Below are positions 31,321 to 37,145 of a stretch of 37,145 nt of DNA, in pieces. The position numbers and the translations under genes were made by a program. The first letter of the stretch is position 1; every line of letters begins with the position of its first letter. Source of the stretch: Azospirillum sp. (GTDB lineage Bacteria; Pseudomonadota; Alphaproteobacteria; CACIAM-22H2); contig JADCGK010000036.1 in NCBI GenBank assembly GCA_020249045.1, positions 1 through 37,145 on the forward strand, given 5' to 3'. The notes below the pieces were generated by a model that was not told where the DNA came from, ran no database searches, and saw nothing but the letters and a program-made list of their open reading frames with translations.

Positions 31321-33569
31321 CCGCGCGCGCGCTCGGCCGAATTGATCACGGGCGTCGCGCGCAAGGCCGCGATCACGTTGGTCAGGTGCTTCACGTCGCG
31401 CACTTCGACGTCGATGATCATCTCCCAGAACTCGGTCGTCCGATTGACGATCTTGAGATTCGTGATGTTGCCGCCGTTCTTGGCGATGACGGTGGACAGC
31501 GTGCCCAGACTGCCCGCCTCGTTGCGCACCACCATCGCGATGCGCCCGGCGAAGGCCGCGCCGTCCTCGCCCTCCACGTCCCAGCCCACATCGATCCAGC
31601 GCGCGGGCTGGTCGGCGAATTGTTCGAGGGTGTCGCAATCGATCGTATGGATCGTGACGCCGCGCCCCGTTGTCACGATGCCCACGATCCGGTCGCCGGG
31701 CAGCGGGTGGCAGCATCCCGCGTAATGGATCGCCATGCCCGGGATCAGGCCCTTGATCGGAATGCGGTTGCGCGGGACGTCGGCCGCCTTGCTTTTGCGG
31801 ATCGGAACGACGTTCGCGGGCTTGGCTTGCGGACGGCTTTCGGGGAACAGGATGTTCAGGATTTCGCGGTCCGAAAACTGCCCGGCCCCCACGCCCGCGA
31901 TCAAGTCTTCGACGCCTTCGGCCTTCAGGGGCTTGACGGCGCCTTCCAGGGATTTGTCGGCGTAGTCGTAGCCTTCGGCCTTGAACGCCTTCATCAGGAT
32001 CGAGCGGCCGAGTTCGACGAATTGCTGGCGCTGTTGGGAGCGGATGAACCGCCGGATGCGCGCGCGCGCTTTGCCGGTGACGACGAATCTCTCCCAAGTC
32101 GGCGACGGGACCTGCGCCTTCGAGGTGACGATTTCGACCTGGTCGCCGTTCGACAAGGCGGTGCGCAGCGGCATCATCCGGCCGTTGATCTTGGCCCCGA
32201 CGCAATGGTCGCCGACCGCCGAGTGGACGGCGTAGGCGAAATCCACCGGCGTCGCGCCGCGCGGCAACGCGATCAGATCGCCCTTGGGCGTGAAGCAGAA
32301 GACCTGATCCTGATACATCTCGAGCTTGGTGTGCTCGAGGAATTCCTCGGGGTTGGACGTGTGTTCAAGGATGTCGAGCAGCTCGCGCATCCAGCGGTAT
32401 TGCACGCCGTCCTTGACCGCCGGCCCTTCCGCGCGCAACGGGCGGCCTTCCTTGTAGGACCAATGCGCGGCGACGCCGAACTCGGCGATTTCGTGCATGT
32501 CGCGCGTGCGGATTTGGATTTCGATGCGCTGGCCTTCGGGACCGAAGATACCCGTGTGCAGGGATTTGTAGCCGTTGGGCTTCGAGACGGAGATGTAGTC
32601 CTTGAAGCGGCCCGGCACGACGCGCCAATGCGAGTGCATGATGCCGAGCGCGCGGTAGCAATCGGTCGCGTCGGCGACCAGCACGCGGAAGGCCATGATG
32701 TCGGAAAGCTGTTCGAACGCGACGTTCTTGCGCTGGGTCTTGCGCCAGATCGAATAGGGCGATTTCTCGCGGCCGGAAACCTGCGCCTCCACGCCGTCCG
32801 CGCGCAGCGTGTCCGAAATCCGCTGGGCCACGCGCGCCACCACGTCCGCGCCGCGCGCGCGCAGATGCTGCAGACGCGTGACGATCGACGCGCGCGCATC
32901 GGGGTTCAATTGGCCGAAGGCGATGTCCTCCAGCTCCTCCTGGATGCGCCGCATGCCGATGCGCTCGGCGAGCGGGGCGTAGATGTCCATCGTCTCGCGC
33001 GCGATGCGCTGGCGCTTCTCGACCTTGGGGATGTAGTCGATCGTGCGCATGTTGTGCAGCCGGTCGGCGAGCTTGACCAGCAGCACGCGGATGTCCTCGG
33101 ACATCGCGAGCAGCAGCTTGCGGAAATTCTCGGCCTGCTTGGCGCGGTCGGACTGCGCTTGCAGCTCCAGGCGCGAAAGCTTGGTGACACCGTCGACCAG
33201 GCGGCCGATCTCGGGCCCGAACAACCGCTCGATCTCATCGACGGAGGCGAGCGTGTCCTCGACGGTGTCGTGCAGCAGCGCCGTGACGATCGTGGCGGTG
33301 TCGAGCCGGTACTGGGTGAGGATGCCCGCGACTTCGAGCGGATGGGAAAAATACGGATCGCCCGAGGCGCGCGTCTGCGCGCCGTGAACCTTCAACGAGT
33401 AGACGTAGGCGCGGTTGATGAGGTCTTCGTCGGCGTCCGGATCGTAGGCTTTGACGCGCTCGACGAGTTCGAAGGCCCGCATCATCTGCCGCACGCGCTT
33501 GGGCGCGGGCGCGGGCGAGGCGCCCGCCGCGGGCGCGATCTCGGGATCGGAGGTGCCGTCGGCGCTCAA
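31317..33569 (-). CDS. rsh: Bifunctional (p)ppGpp synthetase/hydrolase (Rsh, RelA/SpoT family)
   Basis: This is the long RelA/SpoT homologue of alphaproteobacteria, 750 residues. The HD hydrolase domain (about 50-200) has the active LLHDTVED motif (His100, Asp101) and [11 protein letters not shown]. The synthetase domain has [20 protein letters not shown], the RxKD type found in bifunctional enzymes. TGS ([20 protein letters not shown]), zinc-finger-type ([12 protein letters not shown]) and C-terminal ACT domains follow. Both activities should be present. It lies 16 bases after rpoZ, the classic rpoZ-spoT pairing. Confidence 0.95.
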   Translation of the reverse strand: MSADGTSDPEIAPAAGASPAPAPKRVRQMMRAFELVERVKAYDPDADEDLINRAYVYSLKVHGAQTRASGDPYFSHPLEVAGILTQYRLDTATIVTALLHDTVEDTLASVDEIERLFGPEIGRLVDGVTKLSRLELQAQSDRAKQAENFRKLLLAMSEDIRVLLVKLADRLHNMRTIDYIPKVEKRQRIARETMDIYAPLAERIGMRRIQEELEDIAFGQLNPDARASIVTRLQHLRARGADVVARVAQRISDTLRADGVEAQVSGREKSPYSIWRKTQRKNVAFEQLSDIMAFRVLVADATDCYRALGIMHSHWRVVPGRFKDYISVSKPNGYKSLHTGIFGPEGQRIEIQIRTRDMHEIAEFGVAAHWSYKEGRPLRAEGPAVKDGVQYRWMRELLDILEHTSNPEEFLEHTKLEMYQDQVFCFTPKGDLIALPRGATPVDFAYAVHSAVGDHCVGAKINGRMMPLRTALSNGDQVEIVTSKAQVPSPTWERFVVTGKARARIRRFIRSQQRQQFVELGRSILMKAFKAEGYDYADKSLEGAVKPLKAEGVEDLIAGVGAGQFSDREILNILFPESRPQAKPANVVPIRKSKAADVPRNRIPIKGLIPGMAIHYAGCCHPLPGDRIVGIVTTGRGVTIHTIDCDTLEQFADQPARWIDVGWDVEGEDGAAFAGRIAMVVRNEAGSLGTLSTVIAKNGGNITNLKIVNRTTEFWEMIIDVEVRDVKHLTNVIAALRATPVINSAERARG

Positions 33570-33585
33570 GGCACCCCCGGCCCGG

Positions 33586-33981
33586 TCACTCTTCGCCGGC
33601 GTCGTCCGCGGGTGCCGCCTTGGCGGCTTCGGTGTCCGCGTCCTCGACGTCCATCTCGTCCTCGATGCCGTCCAGGGTCGCCTCTTCGGGCACGCCGGCG
33701 ATGTCGCGATCCTGCGCGAGCAATTCCATCGCGTCGTCCTGCGGCTCCTCGCTCTCGACCTGACGCTGCAGGCCCTGGATCAGCGATTGGCGCAGATTGT
33801 CGAGCACGAGGGAGTCGTCGGCGATCTCGCGCAGCGCGATGACCGGGTTCTTGTCGTTGTCCTTCTCGACGGTCAACGGCGAACCCGACGAGATCTCGCG
33901 CGCGCGCTGGGCGGCGAGCATCACGAGCTCGAAACGGTTGGGAACCTTGATCACGCAGTCTTCGACGGTTACGCGGGCCAT
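33586..33981 (-). CDS. rpoZ: RNA polymerase omega subunit
   Basis: Omega stabilises the beta-prime subunit and forms a ppGpp site with it in some bacteria. ATG 33981 gives 131 residues starting [20 protein letters not shown], the family start; an in-frame upstream Met adds 8 residues. The core ([31 protein letters not shown]) is conserved, followed by a long acidic C-terminal extension ([20 protein letters not shown]), common in alphaproteobacteria. It leads the rpoZ-rsh-acpS-lepB-rnc-era unit. Confidence 0.95.
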   Translation of the reverse strand: MARVTVEDCVIKVPNRFELVMLAAQRAREISSGSPLTVEKDNDKNPVIALREIADDSLVLDNLRQSLIQGLQRQVESEEPQDDAMELLAQDRDIAGVPEEATLDGIEDEMDVEDADTEAAKAAPADDAGEE

Positions 33982-34019
33982 GCGGCACTCCGAAAATTCG
34001 TCCAAATCGGGAGGCGTGG

Positions 34020-34048
34020 AATATATAGACCGCCGCGCCGCAACACAA
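34020..34048 (-). promoter_or_regulatory. Sigma-70-type promoter of rpoZ-rsh-acpS-lepB-rnc-era
   Basis: On the minus strand TTGTGT and TATATT are separated by 17 bases, starting 67 bases before the rpoZ ATG. The AT-rich -10 stands out in a GC-rich region and fits a housekeeping promoter. Confidence 0.6.
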
Positions 34049-34078
34049 TGCTTGCCGCACGGAAAATTCGACGGAGAC

Positions 34079-34576
34079 TCAAGCCCTTGGCGGTAACGGG
34101 CGGCAAATCTCGCCGGTCGGGAGCGCCGCGATCAGCGCGGCCAGCGTCCGCCCGTCGAGCGGATGGCGCCATTCCGGCGCCACATCGCGCAACGGCAGCA
34201 ACACGAACGCCCGCGTCGCCAGCCGCGGATGCGGCAACGTCGGATCGCCGTCGCGCACGCGTCCCTCGTAATCGAGCAGGTCGAGATCGAGCGTGCGCGC
34301 GGCGTTGCGCGAGCCGCGCACCCGGCCGAACTCGCGCTCGATCGCGTGCAGATGGGCGAGCAGCGCTTCGGGATCGAACGCGGTCTCGAGCCGCACGACC
34401 GCATTGACGTACCAAGGCTGGTCCGACGGTTGCGGCCAGGGCGGGCTTTCGTAAAGGCGCGATCGCGCGCGAACGCGCGTCGCACCGCGATCCAGGGCCG
34501 CGATCGCCGCGTCGATCGTTTGGGCCGGCGTTTCCGCCGCGCGCGGCAGATTGGCGCCGAGGGCGACCAGGATCAT
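34079..34576 (-). CDS. folK: 2-amino-4-hydroxy-6-hydroxymethyldihydropteridine pyrophosphokinase
   Basis: FolK (HPPK) transfers pyrophosphate from ATP to 6-hydroxymethyl-dihydropterin in folate synthesis. The 165-residue product begins [11 protein letters not shown] and contains SRLYESPPW, the substrate-loop NAVVRLET, and the signature [20 protein letters not shown] with the metal-binding Asp pair, followed by [16 protein letters not shown]. All key motifs are present. It is separated from rpoZ by a 97-base gap with a promoter, and divergent from the NYN gene. Confidence 0.95.
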   Translation of the reverse strand: MILVALGANLPRAAETPAQTIDAAIAALDRGATRVRARSRLYESPPWPQPSDQPWYVNAVVRLETAFDPEALLAHLHAIEREFGRVRGSRNAARTLDLDLLDYEGRVRDGDPTLPHPRLATRAFVLLPLRDVAPEWRHPLDGRTLAALIAALPTGEICRPLPPRA

Positions 34577-34590
34577 GTCTGTCCTCCGGC

Positions 34591-34619
34591 TTGTCGCGCG
34601 CGCGACCCCACGCTACATA
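34591..34619 (+). promoter_or_regulatory. Possible sigma-70-type promoter of the NYN-domain gene
   Basis: TTGTCG and TACATA are separated by 17 bases, about 55 bases before the start of the NYN gene and within the divergent folK-NYN interval. The match is moderate. Confidence 0.45.
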
Positions 34620-34674
34620 GGGCGCATTCCAGACCCGAAATTTTTTGGCGTCGGTACATTGGAGGATTGACGAT

Positions 34675-35268
34675 ATGGCGTTCTATCCGCAGGAGCGTTT
34701 GGCGTTGTTCATCGACGGCCCCAACCTCTACAACGCCGCCAAGGCCCTCGGCTTCGACATCGACTACAAGCGCCTGCTGCAGCTTTTCCAAGGCAAAGGC
34801 CGTCTGATCCGCGCTTTGTACTACACCGCCCTGGCCGAAGATCAGGATTATTCGCCGATCCGCCCGTTGGTGGATTGGCTCGACTACAACGGCTTCACGA
34901 TGGTCACGAAGCCGATGAAGGAATACACCGACAATATGGGCCGCCGGCGCTTCCGCGGCTCGATGGACATCGAACTGGCCGTCGACATGCTCGAACTCGC
35001 CCCGCATCTCGACCATGTCGTGCTGTTTTCGGGCGACGGGGATTTCCGGCGTCTCGTGGAATCCGTGCAACGCCGGGGCGTGCGCGTGTCGGTAGTGTCG
35101 ACGATCCGCACCCAGCCGCCGATGATTTCGGACGAGCTGCGCCGCCAAGCCGACACGTTCGTCGAGTTGCAGGAACTTGCGGCGCATATCGCCCGTCAGG
35201 GCGTCGAGCGCCGCGAGCCGCAAGGCGCCCCGCCGATGCCGACGCCCGCCGAACCCGACCGCGCGTGA
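34675..35268 (+). CDS. NYN-domain (LabA/DUF88-like) putative ribonuclease
   Basis: The 197-residue protein carries the PIN-like NYN fold: LALFIDGPNLYNAAKALGFD with Asp14, a GSMDIELAVDML segment, and VVLFSGDGDFRRLVESVQRR with the conserved Asp pair, the usual metal-binding acids. NYN proteins are thought to cleave or process RNA. The start is ATG 34675 with GGAGG upstream; the C-terminal tail is Pro-rich. The stop overlaps the GTG of the uracil-DNA glycosylase gene, so an operon is likely. Confidence 0.88.
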   Translation: MAFYPQERLALFIDGPNLYNAAKALGFDIDYKRLLQLFQGKGRLIRALYYTALAEDQDYSPIRPLVDWLDYNGFTMVTKPMKEYTDNMGRRRFRGSMDIELAVDMLELAPHLDHVVLFSGDGDFRRLVESVQRRGVRVSVVSTIRTQPPMISDELRRQADTFVELQELAAHIARQGVERREPQGAPPMPTPAEPDRA

Positions 35269-35921
35269 CCTTCGCCGAGCCGTCGCGCGAGTGCCCGCAC
35301 TGCCCGCGCCTTGCGGCGCTGCGCGAGCGGCTGCGCGCCGAACATCCGGCCTGGGCCAACGCCCCCGTACCGAGCTTCGGGCCGATCGGCGCGCGCTTGC
35401 TGATCGTGGGGCTGGCGCCCGGCCTGAAAGGGGCGAACCGCACCGGCCGGCCGTTCACAGGCGACTACGCCGGCGATTTGCTTTACGCAACGTTGCCGAA
35501 ATTCGGCTGGGCCACGGGCGAATATCGCGCCGGGCGCGAGGATGCGGCGTGGACGCCGGACACGCTGGCCCTGACCGGTGCGCGCATCGCCAATGCCGTC
35601 CGGTGCCTGCCGCCGGCCAACAAACCCACGCCCGCCGAGGCCGCCGCGTGTCGCCCGTTCCTCGCCGCCGAAATCGCCGCGATGCCCGACCTGCGCGCGA
35701 TCCTGGCGTTGGGCCGGTTGGCGCACGATCAGGTTTTGATCGCGCTGGGCCGCAAAGCGTCGGCCGCCAAGTTCGCCCATGGGGCGATGCACGATTTTGG
35801 CGGCGGCGCACCGCTGCTCGCGGACAGCTACCATTGCTCGCGCTACAACACGAATACCGGCCGCCTGACGCCCGCGATGTTCGAGGCGGTGTTCGCGCGC
35901 CTTGCGGAGCGTATCGGATGA
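35265..35921 (+). CDS. Uracil-DNA glycosylase, family 5 (UDGb type)
   Basis: The 218-residue protein removes uracil (and possibly other deaminated bases) from DNA. The N-terminal CPHCPRLAALRERL fits the iron-sulfur-cluster Cys pattern. Motif A reads GLAPGLKGANRTGRPFTGDY, the family 5 form lacking the polar catalytic residue of families 1 and 4. The C-terminal motif DSYHCSRYNTNTGRLTP replaces the HPSP loop. GTG 35265 overlaps the NYN stop and is the only good start. The next gene overlaps it by ATGA. Confidence 0.88.
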   Translation: MTFAEPSRECPHCPRLAALRERLRAEHPAWANAPVPSFGPIGARLLIVGLAPGLKGANRTGRPFTGDYAGDLLYATLPKFGWATGEYRAGREDAAWTPDTLALTGARIANAVRCLPPANKPTPAEAAACRPFLAAEIAAMPDLRAILALGRLAHDQVLIALGRKASAAKFAHGAMHDFGGGAPLLADSYHCSRYNTNTGRLTPAMFEAVFARLAERIG

Positions 35922-36640
35922 AGACCCTCGTCGCGGCCCTCGCCTTCGCGCAATTCGTCGTCCCGTTCGGGCCGCGTCTGCTCGGCTGGGGTCAGGACAT
36001 CGGCCGGCGCGCGTCGGAAAACGGCCTGCCCTCGCCCGAAACGCCGGCCGGCTACGCGTTTTCGATCTGGTTCCCGATCTTCGTGCTGGGGATCGTCTAT
36101 GCGATCCGGCTGTGGCGCGCGCCCGCCGATACGCGCTTGGCGCCACTGGCCCCGTTCGCCGCGGTGATGTTCGCTGCCGGAACGGCGTGGATGCTGTGGA
36201 CGCAGCTGGTCGGGTCGTCCGTCGTACAGCTTGCGACGATCTACGCCATGTATGCGGCAACGATGCTCGGGGCCGCGCGCGTCGCGTCCGGCGACCGGCC
36301 GTCGGCGGCGTTGTTCGGCCTGCAGGGCGGATGGCTGACGGCCGCGATTTGCTTGAACACAACGAGTTATCTGCGCGAACTCGCCGGAGCGACCCCCTTC
36401 GGCCTCGCGCCGGAAACCTACGCGCTGTTCACCCTCGTGCCCGCCACACTGCTCGCACTCGCCACGATCCTCGCGCGCCGCGCCAACGCTTGGTTCGCGG
36501 GCGCCTTCGCCTGGGCGCTGATCGGCGTGGCGGCCGCCAACCTCGCGGGCGAGAACGATCTGCGCGATCTGGCCCTGGGCGCCCTGCTCGCGGTCCTCGC
36601 CGCCCATTTCGCCGCACGCGGAAAGGAGCGCACGCCATGA
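35918..36640 (+). CDS. Polytopic membrane protein, distantly TspO/MBR-like
   Basis: The 240-residue protein has seven or eight membrane helices and no soluble domain. The ETPAGYAFSIWFPIFVLGIV segment resembles the PAxxFxxxWxxIY motif of TspO/MBR and related tryptophan-containing membrane proteins, but the protein is longer than TspO (about 160). It starts at ATG 35918, overlapping the glycosylase stop, and ends overlapping the RidA-family gene. I infer a transport or sensory role only weakly. Confidence 0.6.
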   Translation: MKTLVAALAFAQFVVPFGPRLLGWGQDIGRRASENGLPSPETPAGYAFSIWFPIFVLGIVYAIRLWRAPADTRLAPLAPFAAVMFAAGTAWMLWTQLVGSSVVQLATIYAMYAATMLGAARVASGDRPSAALFGLQGGWLTAAICLNTTSYLRELAGATPFGLAPETYALFTLVPATLLALATILARRANAWFAGAFAWALIGVAAANLAGENDLRDLALGALLAVLAAHFAARGKERTP

Positions 36641-37029
36641 CTTTGCGCCACCACATGATCGGTGCGGGGCCGCGGCCCGTGGCGCCGTTCTCCCATGCCG
36701 TCGAAGCGGACGGGTGGGTATTCGTGACCGGGCAGATGCCGACCGATCCGGCCGCCCCGGACGCGCCGTTGGCGCCGGGCATCGAAGCGCAAACCCGCCG
36801 CGTGATGGACAATCTGGCGATCGTGCTCGACGGACTGGGCCTTACGCTCGCCGATACGGTGATGGCACGGGTCTATCTGACCGAGTTCGTCCGCGACTAC
36901 GCGGCGATGAACGCGGTCTACGCCGGCTATTTCGCGCCCGGCAAACTGCCCGCACGGACTTGCGTCGGCGTCACGGCGCTGGCCGTCGGCGCGCTCGTCG
37001 AAATCGACCTCGTCGTCAAACGCCCGTAG
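36637..37029 (+). CDS. RidA/YjgF/YER057c-family protein
   Basis: The 130-residue product has RidA-type features: PVAPFSHAVEADGWVFVTGQ, GIEAQTRRVMDNLAIVLDGL, DTVMARVYLTEFVRDYAAMN, and LPARTCVGVTALAVGALVEI. The conserved Arg in the PARTCV segment, which binds substrate carboxylate in RidA proteins, is present. Members hydrolyse reactive enamines/imines or have unknown roles. It starts at ATG 36637, overlapping the membrane-protein stop, and its 3' end overlaps the minus-strand DUF2061 gene by 14 bases. Confidence 0.9.
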   Translation: MTLRHHMIGAGPRPVAPFSHAVEADGWVFVTGQMPTDPAAPDAPLAPGIEAQTRRVMDNLAIVLDGLGLTLADTVMARVYLTEFVRDYAAMNAVYAGYFAPGKLPARTCVGVTALAVGALVEIDLVVKRP

Positions 37030-37145
37030 CCAAACGCCGCTCGGGCTCGACGGCGGCCGGTGCGCGCGGTGCGGCACCCCACCGCGCCCAGGCCTTCTCG
37101 TGGAAATGATAGGCGACGGTGTTGGCGATCGGCTCGATCAGCGCC
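37016..37145 (-). CDS. DUF2061 membrane protein (C-terminal fragment, 5' end off the right edge)
   Basis: Reading leftward from the edge, the frame gives ALIEPIANTVAYHFHEKAW and ends at a TGA at 37016-37018. The EPIANTVAYHFHEKAW stretch is the conserved C-terminal signature of DUF2061 proteins, small membrane proteins of unknown function. About 42 residues are visible, followed by an Ala/Arg-rich tail. The gene converges with the RidA-family gene, with a 14-base overlap. Confidence 0.8.
   Translation of the reverse strand, partial: ALIEPIANTVAYHFHEKAWARWGAAPRAPAAVEPERRLATGV

Noticed and set aside
31386-33842. 818-codon open frame on the plus strand opposite rsh
   Set aside because: It is the complement of the conserved rsh gene and shows no domain.

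Overview
The window is GC-rich chromosomal DNA from an alphaproteobacterium, most likely of the Rhodospirillales type (inference). The class call rests on FlaF, FlbD, SciP (DUF1153), ChpT and CtrA lying together with flagellar genes, and on a single long RelA/SpoT homologue downstream of rpoZ. I saw no tRNA, rRNA, insertion sequence, CRISPR array or prophage, and no gene-free stretch longer than 300 bases.

Layout. (1) 1-4915, minus strand: flaF, a terminator, then flgK-flgL-flgE behind a near-consensus sigma-54 promoter; flgE runs off the left edge. (2) 5017-10564, plus strand: a TPR/GT41 glycosyltransferase, a second sigma-54 promoter, fliK, flgD, an unknown CxxC protein, and sciP (inhibitor of CtrA). 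(3) 10565-20617, plus strand: an AT-rich regulatory region with GANTC sites and a nested palindrome, then fliF, a FliG N-domain-only protein, fliH, fliN, flbD, flhA, flhF, flhG and a second FliK-like protein. (4) 20621-22438, minus strand: fliI-fliJ, divergent from ctrA (22642-23343) across an AT-rich region with three GTTAAC boxes. (5) 23357-26481, minus strand: chpT and cheY-cheB-cheR. (6) 26529-28472, plus strand: a DUF3553 protein, a secreted ankyrin protein, a c-type cytochrome and a 41-residue membrane peptide. (7) 28537-34576, minus strand: folK, rpoZ, rsh, acpS, lepB, rnc and era. (8) 34675 to the end: a NYN-domain protein, a family-5 uracil-DNA glycosylase, a membrane protein and a RidA-family protein on plus, then the 3' end of a DUF2061 gene on minus.

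How it works together (inference from known families). CtrA, activated through ChpT, probably drives early flagellar genes and is restrained by SciP. FlbD activates the sigma-54 class, here flgK-flgL-flgE and fliK. FliF, FliN, FliH/I/J and FlhA form the basal body and export apparatus; FlgD, FlgE, FlgK, FlgL and FliK build the hook and its junction. FlaF, and perhaps the TPR/GT41 enzyme, act on flagellin, whose gene is not in the window. CheY/B/R give chemotactic output and adaptation. The oddities most worth attention are the missing body of fliG, FlhF/FlhG with altered key motifs, a beta-rich tandem insertion in FlgK, and the palindromes and GANTC sites around sciP, fliF and ctrA.
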